DNA of 64,000 bases from Calonectria ilicicola (lineage: Eukaryota; Ascomycota; Sordariomycetes; Hypocreales; Nectriaceae). The notes below the pieces were generated by a model. It made no database searches, was not told the DNA's origin, and saw nothing but the letters and a program-made list of their open reading frames with translations. The position numbers and the translations under genes were made by a program. Shown piece by piece: positions 21,858 to 33,425 of the stretch. Numbering within the stretch: the stretch's first letter is position 1; every line of letters begins with the position of its first letter. The stretch spans positions 3,534,001 to 3,598,000 of the forward strand of contig CP085825.1 in NCBI GenBank assembly GCA_020809705.1, written 5' to 3'.

Positions 21858-24035
21858 TTCGGGAACAATCTTATCGATTAAGAACTTATCAAAAGAGTGT
21901 CAGAATTGTGTTGTCGCCTTGGCCACCATGCAGATGGCAAGTAGAGGGGCGGTTTTGTGGCGGTATTAAACGGGGTGATGGAAGCCGTGGCTCGTAAAGG
22001 TTCGTAAATGCAAAGCACTATTCAACTCTGAGAAGAAGCATGTTAGAATCGTGTTGAGAGTGTCGTTATCTGCTGGGGGCAGGTCGAGAATGCAAGAGAG
22101 TAGGCCACGTCTGGCAAAAAATGCATGAGGTGACGCTAGAATAGAAAGTGGGAGCAGGAAAAGGTGGAGGGGGTTGAACGAGAGTTCAAGGAGGCTAAGC
22201 AAAGGGACAAGGGAGGTGTAGCACCGTTCAAGGCGACCAAGTAGGACTTACCCTGTGAGCGGTGTTGCTCGTGTGACAAAGGACGACGGTATCGGGGGCT
22301 GATCGAGGGATGATCAGGGGAGTGAGGGTAGACGAGAGAGACTGGTATGCCAGTAGTTGGCTCTGAACTGTGCTGAAATGTCAGTGCCTGCATCGACATG
22401 CAACGAGCATGCAACAACGAAGTGAAGTTGGAGGAGGCTTGGGATCCGGCTCAGGGGTGGGCAAGATGCAGCAGGCGCAGAACGAAAGGGCCCAAAAGAC
22501 GGGGCGGGTCAAAGAGCCCCAACTGCGACTGGCGAGGAAACGGGGCGAGGGAGGATAGGCGAGGACGGATGGGGGGGGCTGCGATTTACCTTTCTGGGGG
22601 AACGGAGGAGGATGGTCTCGAGAGGTTCGTCCAGCTCGGCGCTGCTACGATTGCCTCGCAATGGGCAATAAGGGCATGGAGCGGCTGAGGGTGAGCCGGG
22701 TCGTGGGGAGGAGGAGAGGGAGAGTAGTGAGGCGAGAGGGCGAGGTTCAATAGTGGAGGAGAAGGTAGGTGGAGGTGGTGACGGAGACTTGGTTTCTCTC
22801 CAATGGACAGGTACTCACCCTGTGGCTTCCGCTTTCACTACTGCTTCTGGAGCCCTGTTCCCTTGCCCATTCCACCACCTTGGCACCAAAGGACAAAGCA
22901 AAAAAAGGTGTGGTGGGTGCTCGCTGGCGGCCGCTGGTTGCCGCCGACTCCCACGCTGGTGGTGCCAGCGTCTCAGCGCCCTTTAGGCCTATGTGGGGTC
23001 GGCGGCGTGCTGGACAGCAGTCACCGCAGCGTCACAAACAGCGCTACGTCCCTGAGCCTCAGTTCCAAACACTCCCAGCGCCCGTCACCTAGTGAATTGG
23101 TGCATCGCATGGCCACTGAAGAAGCAACAGGGAAGCATGCGTGACATGCTGTATCACCCAGTTACATGGCTGCTGCCAGGAGGCCCCCCTAGGCTCTTGT
23201 GGCCTTCAGTGAATCCCACATATCGGTACTTCAGCCCGCTGCAACCACACTGTCAAACTAACCGGCAAGCTCGCCTTCTGCCGAGAGCACATACATACAC
23301 TGTGCAAACTGTCTCGGCCCAGCACCTGTCCATTCTCCCCTGGCGCCTATACCCTAGCTAATTACCTGCAAACCCTAGACGTGCCATGTCGGGGAGGGTG
23401 TCCAGAATTTGTACCGAGCCTTAATGAGCGTCGCGTGTTGTCAACGTGGTGAAAGCAGGGGCCACAGGGCATTGCCATGGGGACGTGGCATTCTGTGTCA
23501 CTGCGCCAGTGTTCGTGGATACGAACGAGGCTGGCGTTGCAAACGCATAATGGCTGAGGTGTGCAAGACGAATTTTCTATTCATGTTTGCACTAGGCAAT
23601 CTTTGACTAGACCTAATAGGCAAAGCCGGATCGCCCAAAATATGAGGCGGTTAGTGATTCACCCGTTGCCACAAGCCAGTGACTGAATTTGGTGCCGCCT
23701 TGTAGAAAACTCAATCACACAGTGCTGCGAGTCAAAACACAGTTGTAGTTGGTAGGGAGATTGCCGCGCTCAAACAATACAAATAAAACAGACCCCTGCT
23801 TGTTCGAGTTTTGGTATCAAACATCCACCAACTCCACAATTGCCAACACGATGACATGGTGCATTCAATAGGGTGCCAGAAGACGTCATTGACAACTAAG
23901 GAACAAGGAACAAGGGACACATTAACATGGACCAAAGGATTTCTACTACAAGTATTCACAAAGAGGACATCCCATCCACCTCGTCTAGACGACTCTGACT
24001 GTTGATACAAGCTTTTTCGCCACTTGGACCCCCAT
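21858..24035. other. Leader of ataxin-2 homologue and intergenic DNA
   Basis: Just upstream of the modelled ATG lie possible splice sites on the minus strand: an acceptor GATAAG at about 21885, an acceptor CTTCTCAG after TCTAAC near 22028, and a donor GGTAAGTC near 22250. These fit a multi-exon 5' leader. No Lsm-like peptide was found in three-frame reading of 21900-22440 or in the part of 22800-23040 inspected. From about 23100 to 24035 lies the 3' flank of the complex III gene; no coding frame is supported. Confidence 0.5.
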
Positions 24036-25579
24036 CTATACCCGAAGACCAAGCTCCTCAGCATATGGGAGCACAAAGAGGTCACCAACGGAAGAGACGG
24101 TGGCCTTGCCGTCAAGAAGAGCCTGAGCGGTCTATAAGCTAAGTTAGCAACAAGTATATTGGGCAAAACGTGAATGCAATAAAATCTTACCGTCTTGAGC
24201 TTGTCAGCGGTAACGCCGCTGATAGCCTGGGCGAGGCTGGCGGCCTCGTAGACCTGGCCGTTGTTGACAAGGCCAGAACCGGCGAGGAGAGCGCTGGATT
24301 GGGAGGTGGAGGCCGCATCGAGGGCAGCGAACTTGGCGTTGGCGATAGCCTTGGTCACATCCTCCTTGCTGACAGAGCCCGAGGCGATGCTCTTAAGGGC
24401 CTTGACAGTCTCCTCGGCACCCTTGCGGACGGAGGCAGCGGGACCGGAGATCTGGACAGCCAGGAGACCAGCATCAGAGTAGGTGAGGTTGGAGGTGGAG
24501 ATAGAGAGGCCAGGGGTGCCGGCGGCGGCCTTGGAGAGAAGACTGAAGCCAGAGGACCACTTGATGCTGGACTGGCCACCGAGGAGAGAGCCAAGGACAG
24601 CGATCTCGGCCTTGGCGGAGCTGTAGCTAGATCCAGGGAAAGCAATGACAACTGAGTTGCCAGAGGTGTGGCTGATACGCTGTTCACCACCGTAGTACTT
24701 GCTGGCCTCAGTCTTGAGGATCTGGCCGCTTCGGGAAGCAGCGGGGACGTCCTTAAAGAACTGGCTAATCCACTTATCGAGGCTGGCGGGGGAGGCGCCG
24801 TCGGCAACAATGGCAATGTTGGGCTTAGAGTAAACGACGTCGGCGTAGCTGGCAATGTACTCCTCATTCAGGTACTTCTGGAAGGGGGTCGAGGAGGCAG
24901 GGTACAGAGAGGAACCGAGACCAGAGTGGAAGGCGACGGCGTGGGCGTTGTCGAGGGCGATGGCGGAGGCATTGGCGCTGAGGGCGGCCTGCTTGAGACT
25001 GAGGACTCGCTCAACCTCCTCGTGGAGCTCATGGGCTAGCAAGAACGTTAACATGGAGATGCATAAGATAAGGTGCCAATGGCGCATTCACTCACTGGTG
25101 TACTTGGTCTGGGTGATGACTTCGGCAAGGAGCTCGGCGAAATATGGCAGATCCTCGCGGAGGAAGTTGGCCTCGACGACAACAGCCTCACGGGTGTGGG
25201 AGGAAGCCAATTGACCACCGAGCAGCTCAGACTCACGGGTGATGCGAAGGGCAGATCGTCGCTGAGTGTTCTATATAAGACCCGGCAAATTAGCTCAAGT
25301 TCCGATGGCCCATATCCCGGATATCCTCACCTTGAAAGCGAACTCCTCGAGACCGACGGTCAACCCAGGCAAGGGCTGGTATCGGGTGCCAGCCTTGGCA
25401 ACAATCGCAAGCTTGGTGGTCGGTCCATGGGCATCCCGCGAAGCAACCTTGAGGCCAGTCACATCCGAGGTCTCGTACGATGAAGTCGATGCGGCGGCAG
25501 CAAAGGTTCGTCGCTGGACGCTGCAGGACCGACGTGCGGCCTGCTGCGCAGTTCTCGCGAGGGACGATCTCGAGATCAT
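24036..25579 (-). CDS. QCR2: Ubiquinol-cytochrome c reductase core protein 2
   Basis: Structural core subunit of respiratory complex III, on the matrix side of the inner mitochondrial membrane and related to mitochondrial processing peptidase. Four exons: 25331-25579, 25096-25270, 24191-25035 and 24036-24131; they give 454 residues, the usual length. Seen: a basic Ser/Arg/Ala-rich presequence (MISRSSLARTAQQAARR), the M16 fold start VTGLKVASRD...TRYQPLPGLTVGLEEFAFK, NTQRRSALRITRESELLGGQ, and the C-terminal TAQALLDGKATVSSVGDL...PYAEELGL. The HxxEH zinc motif of active peptidases is absent, as expected for core 2. The open frame that continues past 24191 to 23732 is intron and 3' flank read-through. 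The start at 25579 is preferred over an in-frame ATG at 25756 because it begins the presequence. Confidence 0.93.
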
Positions 25580-26600
25580 TGTCGAGGGTGATGGCGTAGG
25601 CAATTGGCAATCCTTCTGCCGTCGGGATGAAGCAATTGATCTCCAAAAGAAGTGCCTCGTCGAAAAGCTCCCGTCTAATTTTCGGCAACAGGGAACGATT
25701 CGCTGTGTCACGTGATGGTCAGCTAGATTTGCGTCCCGGGCATTGGCCGAGACCACGGGATTGGCCTGGCTGAGCTACTAAGGCGGATACAGGCTAATGC
25801 TGCAAAGTAAAATGGCACAGGCTGGGTGTAATTTGACACAGACCCTAGCCCAAACTCGGGCCTGTAGACGTCAAGTTGATTGTACAATACAACCCTGGGA
25901 AGATTGTATACTCTCTCTACTTTTCCTGCTATGTTCCAGCTGTCTGGTGAGATAATCAAATATAAATAAATAATAAGTAAATAAATTAGATAATTTTATT
26001 ATTACCGTATTGTTTATTTATTTTTAGCTATCAAATTGATATTTGAGCAGTTGAGTCTACAGTGCTTAACGTAAAAATGTAACTGGAAGACAATCTTTTA
26101 GGGGGTTTATGAGAGTCATCTCCGTTGGTGTATTTTCAAACAATTCATCATAATAAAATTAGGTGGTATGAAATTTACCATGAAAGCATTCATACAGAAT
26201 CTTGTCTGAATAAGAAGTAGACATGGGAATGGTTGGCATTTGATTGGGCTCTTGAGACTGAACTCGGAACTGAGATGCTGGACTTGGCTTAGCCTTCTGC
26301 CTAAAGACTAAACCTGTGCGTATTTGAGGCAGAAGGAAAAACCTCACCCCACCTACCGGCTTCACTTACAAGAAAAATTATCGATTGCGCCGTGGCCCTC
26401 CATCAACGTCAACGCGCTCCCTTTCAAATTCCCTATTCCCGCTCAGCGTCTCACCACCCCAACCCCTCTACCTGGACTTTGCACACATACCACCCACATA
26501 CTGCGACTGTGGAATATACTGCCCTTGGGGAGATCAATGACTGCTCGATAGCAATCGCGGCAGCTCTAGAGATAGTGAGAGGATCTCTAGGAGCAAAGCA
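25580..26600. other. Divergent promoter region QCR2 / RPC82
   Basis: Upstream of both flanking genes. It includes an AT-rich dispersed repeat (about 25880-26080, listed separately). The remaining sequence shows no protein-like frame. Confidence 0.55.
25880..26080 (+). repeat. Dispersed AT-rich element with GTACAAT hairpin, copy A
   Basis: Starts with GTACAATACAACCC and closes a short hairpin with GATTGTAT; then CTCTCTACTTTTCC and an AT-rich body ending near CAAATTGATATTTGAGCAG. Related sequences occur at 56148-56375 and 60946-61145 in the same order of blocks. Boundaries are approximate. Confidence 0.6.
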
Positions 26601-28773
26601 ATGCTCGTCGTGAGTCAGGGATTCCGACCACCATGCGCGCCGCGGCGCTGCTAACCATTCCGCCTTTGTAGACAAAACACGCCGCTGAGCTTTGTGCTCT
26701 CCTAGTAAACGACCTCTATGGCGAACTGCCATCGGTAAGATGCTCCTGTTTTCCTGGTTGGCCCTCAAGGGAGCCTTGACTTGCCTAAAATCGCGGGGCT
26801 GACTCGATCGTCGCGAACCAGCGAATCTTGATTGCGCTGCTCACCAAGGGACGCTCAACGATTGCGCAACTCGTGCAGCACACGGCCCTTACTCCGCGAC
26901 ACCTACGAAATGGCCTCGGGGTCTTGATTCAACAAAATTTGCTCTACCACTCTACGAACCCTGATACTAAACTGACCCACTATGAGGCCAACCCGGACGC
27001 ATGCTACAATGTAGTACGATCGGGCAAAATTCTTGAAATCGTCGATCGACAATACGGCACTGCGGAGCGTGAGCTGGTCCAGACCCTGATGTTGCTGGGG
27101 CATGCAAGGATCGGTGATCTTTCACAAGCCTTTGGATCACGAGCACCCAAAATCAACGGACACAATGGACATAACGGACACAACGGGCACAACGGACACA
27201 ACGGGCACAACGGGCATACAAATGGAGACAGTGAACATCATAATGGGCTAATTGAATCCGAGAATCATCTCAACTCGGTCCTTGGTCGTCTATTGCGCGC
27301 CGAAATTATCGAGACTGTTCGTGCTGAAACCTTTCGCAATCCCGCCGATGTCTTTCGAGAGATTTCAGACGACGTGTTGAAAGCGGGCCCTGGCGAAAAG
27401 ATGACGAAGAATAAAGGAGAAGCGCAGCGGCAGATCATGGATCGATATCGGACTTTCCGGGACCAAGGCAAGACATTGAAGAGGCAACTTGACAGTATGG
27501 GTGGGTTTGGCGCAAAAAAAAGAAAGCTCGAGAATGGTCGTGCTCAAAACGGACATTCATATGACGAAGATGTGCCACACCTCAATGTGAGTTTTGATTT
27601 CGCATCTCACACAGACCTAAGCTAACATGAATCCAGCCCAACGTCATCGTCAGACTTAATCATGAAAAATGCCTGGTTGAGTTGCGCAACGAACGGTTAA
27701 TCAGCTTTGCGGCTGACGTACTGGGAGAAGTTACAGGCGAAGTTTACCGTACAGTTCTAGACCTTATCACGGCCGATTTTCCGAGATGTCGTCCCGATAC
27801 CCTTCTTGATGACGATATGCCTGCTCAACAAGTAGCAGTCACGACTCTGGACATCATTGAGCATTTGGACGATTCCATCAACGTTCAGTCGGGAATCGGA
27901 AAAGCCCCCAAGGAAAAAATTGATCTTGAGAGCGCCGAGAAAATCAGAGAGTCGCCACCAGATGACGATTATGATTCTGATGATTCCGACGCTGCGCCTC
28001 CCGGACGCCGTCCAGTTGTCAGGACATTCGATATTGATGAAGACATCAACGACAGTGACGAAGATGAACACAAGCAAAACGGTGCCAATGGTGACCGCGA
28101 AACCAAGGTGAAATTCGACGGTGCTTCGTCTCCAGAAAAGAGTCGCGCCAGTCAGATGCGCCAGCACTTGCTACTTCTTGCGGAGAGTAAATACCGGTTC
28201 GTCCGCCATTGTGGTACCCATGGACGTGGCCAATGGACAGTCGACTTTAATCAACTCATGGAACGACTCCGAGAGACAGAACTCGATGCAATGATTGAGC
28301 AATCGCACGGTCGACATGGTCTGCGACTGACACGAATCCTGCGTGAGAAAGGCAAGCTTGACGAGAAGATGCTCCCGTCTGCTGCCCTTATGAAAAAATC
28401 CGAAGTCCAGAGCAAAATGCTTACGATGCAAATGGCTGGTGTCGTGGATGTTCAAGAAGTACCCAAGGACAATAGCCGCCTGGCTAACCGAACTCTCTTC
28501 TTTTGGTACTTTGACAAGGAACGCACACAGAATCAGGCCTTGGATGATATTTACAAGGCCATGTTGAGATGTTTACAGACTCTTCAGGTTGAGCGTCATA
28601 AGGAACGAAACATCTTGTCGTTCGTGGAGAGAAAGGATGTGCAGGGCAAGGAGGAAGAGGTGATGACGACGGAGCACTACAACAAGTACAATGCCCATTT
28701 GATGGTCCAGGACAAGCTCTTGGGTCAAGTCATGAGGCTGGATGAATTGGTTTCTGTGTTGAGGGATTATTAA
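26601..28773 (+). CDS. RPC82: RNA polymerase III subunit Rpc82 (RPC3)
   Basis: Subunit of the Pol III-specific initiation trimer (Rpc82/Rpc34/Rpc31), which makes tRNA and 5S RNA; nuclear. Four exons: 26601-26609 (only ATG CTC GTC), 26672-26734, 26822-27586 and 27637-28773, giving 657 residues. Joins read MLV|TKHAAELCALLVNDLYGELPS|RILIALLTKGRST and PHLN|PNVIVRLN; all are GT-AG and phase 0. Seen: winged-helix repeats characteristic of RPC3 (LCALLVNDLYGELPS, then the TLTPRHLRNGL-like helix), an acidic linker DDDYDSDDSD, and the C-terminal coiled segment (MVQDKLLGQVMRLDEL). A seven-unit Asn-Gly-His tract sits in a linker after the second winged helix. It is divergent from QCR2 across about 1 kb. 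Confidence 0.93.
27155..27217 (+). repeat. Seven 9-bp repeats encoding Asn-Gly-His
   Basis: Units of AAC GGA CAC type, differing only at third codon positions, within the Rpc82 linker. A slippage-type microsatellite that stays in frame. Confidence 0.92.
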
Positions 28774-30079
28774 AAAATGTATTTTGTGAGGAAAATATGG
28801 CCTAGTGTGGGAGAAATGGACAAAGATCCAGGTTACTCCTCATCTATGGCCCACTGAAGGCATCAGATTATAAGGTGGGCTCTTGTTAGCAATATCATTG
28901 TTTATAACCTGTCCTCGCGATTGCCTGTTTCTCTGTGGAATTTAATACCAGGCTTCATTATTAGTGCCTGATGGAAGGCACATCATGCATGTTGTTCCAA
29001 AACGGTGTGCCGATGTATTTGTCTCGATCGAGTTTTTGTTGTGGAAGACTATACATGTGTTAGACTTGACTGTTCGTTGTGCCGACTCAAGCCGTCACTC
29101 ATACACCTTTCATGGTTGCCGCTCCCCTCTATTTTTCCTCGCTATGCCCCAACCAAACAGCTTATAAATAATATAACCGACTACTACGATTTAGATGGAG
29201 GGTTTCTTTTTTTCTTTTTTTTTTTGTCATCAATTTAATATTGTCGGACAGTTAGATTTCGTGGTGTTTCGTCCAAAGCGTGAAAAAGTCACAGGGGCAA
29301 AATCTTTTGATGGGTGTGTTGTATCTCGGTTCTCTAGCTAATGTTGCCAAGAGTGTGGAGTAGTTACATAAGAGCAACGGCTCGTTGTTTCTCCAATACG
29401 TTCACGATTATCAATCAAAGGCTTTTTTTGGGCTTCTAGTTCATTCATCATATTACTAGGAAACCCGAAGTTTCGAGTTGGTGGGTTCACATTGATATTT
29501 ACCCCTCCAAACATCTGTCAGGCGAGCAACATGCAGCTTGACCCGTTCTAGTAAATTTTTTAGCATGACGTATCTCTTCATGACCCCCCACCTTCTTAAA
29601 GCCACAGCACAGCAATATGGGACTAGTCAATTCCAAATTGAGACTTCCTAGGCTGCGGCTTGATTGATTAATGAATAAGCCTTGCCGGTTGACGTTGGGA
29701 ACGTGGTTGTCTAGGGTAAGTGACTGGGTCTTGGTGCTGGACCCAGCGTAGCTGCTGAAATGGGACGATGAGACCCCCACATGTGAGGGATGCTTGGCCA
29801 AATGGACTCAAATTCAGGCATCGGATTGGCTAATGAGCCCCCGCGCAAAGCTTCTCAGGCTCTAGCGGGTGGGATTCGGTGGGATTCAGTGGGAGGACAG
29901 GACGCGGGATGCGGCGCTGGGAACGCCCGGCGCACCTTTCCGACGTCGGTCAATTGGCGACGAATTTTTGCAAAATTTCTGAGAACCTTGCGACAAGCTC
30001 TTCTTCTGCGCCCTCTTTCTCTTGCATTGTCCGCCCTCACTTCTTTCCGAGTCTCCCCCAAGCCCTCAACTCGCTCAAA
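28774..30079. other. Intergenic between RPC82 and GGC1
   Basis: RPC82 3' flank, a T-rich tract near 29201-29226, and the GGC1 upstream region. The region from about 29850 is GC-richer leader-like sequence. No gene is supported. Confidence 0.55.
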
Positions 30080-31442
30080 ATGTCTCCCCCCGTTTCTTCT
30101 GGCCGAGAGAAGGAGTCCAACCTGGCTCGACTGCTGGGCTCTGGTATGAGGTTTTCCCGCCCGCATTTTGCCATTGTCCAGTGCGGCACACGACATCCCA
30201 ACCAAATCGCTGACTGACTCAACAGGTTCTGCCGGTATTGCTGAGCTGGCCATTTTCCACCCCGTACGAATTCTCTCGAACCCGTCGTTTAGATCCCGAC
30301 GACAAAAAAACGCTTTTATGGGCTGCCTGCTGACTTTCAATTCAAGGTTGACACCATCGCCAAGCGATTGATGAGCAACCAGACTCGTGTAGGCTATATA
30401 CCTCCAATTGATTACAATCGGGCCGCTCACTGACCTTGCTCGGTACTAGATCGCAAATGCTAGCCAATTGAACCAGGTCATCTTCAAGGACAAGGCCACA
30501 GCCCCCGCCGGAAGGAAGTTCGTCTCTCTGTTCCCCGGTCTGGGTTACGCCGCCGGTTACAAGGTCCTCCAGCGAGTTTACAAGTACGGCGGTCAGCCCG
30601 TGGCTCGAGACTACTTGGCCAAGCACTATGGCAAGGATTTTGAGGGCGCCTTCGGTAAGAAGACTGGCAAGGCTATCATGCATTCCACCGCTGGCAGGTA
30701 AATATATAACCCCCCCGAGCTCATAAACCTCTCAAAGCTGACGGATGGACAGTTTGATTGGTATTGGTGAAATTGTGCTTCTTCCCCTTGACGTCTTGAA
30801 GATCAAGCGACAGACAAACCCTGAAGCCTTCAAGGGCCGTGGTGTCTTCAAGATTGTCGCCGACGAGGGCTTCGGTCTGTACCGTGGATGGGGATGGACT
30901 GCTGCCCGTAACGCTCCGGGTTCCTTCGCTGTATGCGCCGCCCGCTACCCCAACCATTAAGATGTGGAAAACTAATTTTTCAATAGCTGTTTGGTGGATC
31001 TGCCTTTGCCAAGGAGTACCTGTTCCATCTCCAGGACTACAACAAGGCCACATGGTTCCAGAACTTTGTTGCTTCCATTGCCGGTGCCTCTGCTTCCCTT
31101 GTCGTCTCTGCTCCTCTCGATGTCATCAAGACGCGAATTCAGAACCGAAACTTTGACAACCCCGAGAGTGGTTTCCGAATTCTGAGCAACATGGCCAAGA
31201 ACGAGGGCTTTGGCAGTTTCTTCAAGGGTCTTGTCCCTAAGGTATGTAGAATTGAGTGTTCCCACTGTCGACCCCTCCACCACTTTGTCCCCATGCTCAA
31301 TGGCTGCCCCCCCCCCACTTGACCAACGGAACGCTAATCTATTTATCTGCTGCAGCTGCTCATGACTGGACCCAAGCTTGTCTTCTCCTTCTGGCTTGCC
31401 CAGACCTTGATTCCCGCCTTCGACGCTGCTTTCAGCAAGTAA
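30080..31442 (+). CDS. GGC1: Mitochondrial GTP/GDP carrier
   Basis: Inner-membrane carrier importing GTP into mitochondria in exchange for GDP, linked to iron homeostasis in yeast. Seven exons: 30080-30143, 30226-30263, 30347-30388, 30450-30697, 30753-30930, 30987-31241 and 31356-31442; they give 303 residues. Co-linear with yeast Ggc1/Yhm1 throughout: ARLLGSGSAGIAELAIFHP, VDTIAKRLMSNQT, PGLGYAAGYKVLQRVYKYGG, GSLIGIGEIVLLPLDVLKIK, GWGWTAARNAPGSFALFGG and SAPLDVIKTRIQNRNFDNPE. The three carrier signatures are visible as HPVDTIAKR, LPLDVLKIK and APLDVIKTR. The first three exons are only 64, 38 and 42 bases; the donors after CCC (GTACGA) and CGT (GTAGGC) are weak but required by the protein. Confidence 0.97.
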
Positions 31443-31610
31443 TGTTATGATTTTATGGGATCTGGCTATTAAAATAAAATCTAGAGGGCTTGTCGGAGAC
31501 CCCGGGGCGGGAGTTTTAGACATGCAAGAGATTTATTACGTTGAGGGGTCTATGATAGAAATGCCGGCATGGAAAACGGCGCCACGATGGCAATGGTAGC
31601 TCTCAACTCT

Positions 31611-31828
31611 GTACAATTAAGCGATTTGATTTGACTTTTACATTGTCCTTGAGCATCCCCGAGTGTCCACAAGCGTCGGCAAGATCTGCAGTCGTTGAGG
31701 GATATCCCATCCTCATAATATAGAGATAGGGCGTGCTGTCACCGCGGTCGCCGTGGTCACAATGTTTTGCTGTGTTGTGGCCTTATCATTCGTGGGCTAG
31801 GACCCATCCGCCGACCAGGACGCCAGTG
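31611..31828 (+). repeat. Degenerate duplicated segment, copy 1
   Basis: Begins GTACAATTAAGCGATTTGAT and ends near ACCAGGACGCC. Aligns almost throughout with 33074-33308 in the same orientation. Most differences are C/T or G/A; this copy carries the T-rich version in TTTTACATTGTCC where the other has CCTCCACGTCGCC. Confidence 0.75.
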
Positions 31829-32459
31829 AGAGAAGAGACACCACGAGGAGGAGAGGCAAGACGGACGCAAAAGAAGCTGACACTTCTTGTTGACCCTATG
31901 AATAATTTAGAGAATAGGACTTTTTCCACAGAGCTGGAATTAAATGTATTGCGAGATACCTCCCTACCTGAGCAATATGTGCTGCCTGCAGTGGACGCAT
32001 GGCTAGAGTCGCCCAGCCCCAAATTAGTGCGATCCGAGGAGCTCGCAACTCGAAATATAATTTCACTCAATGAGACAGATTCCTCTATACAGGCGCTTTT
32101 TGATTGCGCTCTAGACGTGGAAAGGACAGTTTGGTGCACGAGTGATATTCTTGGTGAATAGATCTAGCCACATGGATGCGTTGCGACTCTAGCAATAAAC
32201 CCAATACTTAACCTGTACTAATGAAGATCTTAGTATGACGAGGGAAGATTCAAGAACCTGGGAGATGGGTAACTGGACAGAGATGATGTAGAAACCTCGA
32301 CAACTAGAAACTTCGACATAGAGCTCGCGGAGATGCAACCAGCCTTTCATTACTGTGCTGACAACAACCTGGGAAGTGACTCACGGGTAATTTTGGTGTA
32401 AAACCAGAATCATAAGAGGTACCCCTTGAGGATCGGGAAACTGCACTAATTTGGCTAAT

Positions 32460-32475
32460 GAGCTAAAGAATCAGC
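32460..32475 (+). repeat. 16-bp direct repeat, copy 1
   Basis: GAGCTAAAGAATCAGC, repeated exactly at 32971-32986, 511 bases downstream in the same orientation. Confidence 0.8.
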
Positions 32476-32882
32476 AAAACCATAATTTATTAGTTCACCA
32501 ACTCCCAGATGGGACTTTGCTATACAGTAGTCATGACGCTCTATGGCACTTCCAATTGGTGTTTGTTAAAGTACAAATAGGAGGCTCGCTCAACTGGTCT
32601 CCCAGGCGCTTCCAGCCCCAGAGGTGGCGGATACAAATAGGTTTCAACAACTCTTTGGATTTTATAATTTGCCAGACCAAGAAACAATCAGCTTAATCCT
32701 CTGTAAGGATTTTCCTGAAGAGGTTAAAACTTGGATGCGTAATGTGTTTCATCTCTTCATGGAGTGTAAACCTTCCAAAATCCATTGTGAATGTATCTCT
32801 GGCAATAAAAATGATCGTGTTTAAATCATTTTATTACGCCCAAGATTCTCAAAGGTCATCTGATTCTTTACTGTGGCTGGAG

Positions 32883-32916
32883 GCTGCCATGCCCTCAAGT
32901 GGTTGGCCAACATGGT
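32883..32916 (+). repeat. 34-bp imperfect repeat, copy 1
   Basis: Block starting GCTGCCATGCCCT and continuing to GGTTGGCCAACA; recurs with a few differences at 33392-33425. Confidence 0.65.
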
Positions 32917-32970
32917 ATCTTCATGGGCTTTGTTATGGGGGATGAAATCGGTATCAAGGGATGCACTTGT

Positions 32971-32986
32971 GAGCTAAAGAATCAGC
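32971..32986 (+). repeat. 16-bp direct repeat, copy 2
   Basis: Exact second copy of the 32460-32475 sequence; followed by a T-run beginning near 32999. Confidence 0.8.
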
Positions 32987-33073
32987 GTAACTGAACCTTT
33001 TTTTTTTTTTTTGCTTGGCCTGTCGTCTCTGGGGTAGCAAAGGAAAAACACGGGGCAAGGCTGGGGCAGTTCG

Positions 33074-33308
33074 GTATAATTAAGCGATTTGATTTGACCT
33101 CCACGTCGCCCTTGACCATCTTGAAGTATCCACAAGCGCCGGCAAGATCTGCAGTCGTGGAGGGTTATCCCATCCGCATCATGCAAAGACAGGGCGCTGT
33201 CATCGCAGTCGCCATAGTCACAATGTTTTGTGTGGCCTGACTTGATGTGTTGTGACCTTGTCATTCGTGGGCTCGGACCCATTTGATGACCAGGATACCG
33301 ATGAAAGG
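33074..33308 (+). repeat. Degenerate duplicated segment, copy 2
   Basis: Begins GTATAATTAAGCGATTTGAT. Compared with copy 1 it has TCTTGAAGTATCC for CCCCGAGTGTCC and CATCGCAGTCGCCATAG for CACCGCGGTCGCCGTGG, again transitions. It also contains a short insertion around TGTGGCCTGACTTGA. Confidence 0.75.
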
Positions 33309-33391
33309 AGTCAACAGGTTGTGCGATTTGTCGGGTGCAGACAGGCCTTGGAAAGCTATGGCATGACATGATTGGGTGGCTGTTGCTGAAA

Positions 33392-33425
33392 GCTGCCATG
33401 CCCTGAGGAGGTTGGCCAACAGGAT
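33392..33425 (+). repeat. 34-bp imperfect repeat, copy 2
   Basis: Second copy of the GCTGCCATGCCCT...GGTTGGCCAACA block, differing mainly in the middle four to five bases. Confidence 0.65.

Noticed and set aside
23732..24190. C-terminal extension of the QCR2 reading frame
   Set aside because: It reads through the last intron and 3' flank; the spliced last exon 24036-24131 restores the conserved core-2 C-terminus.
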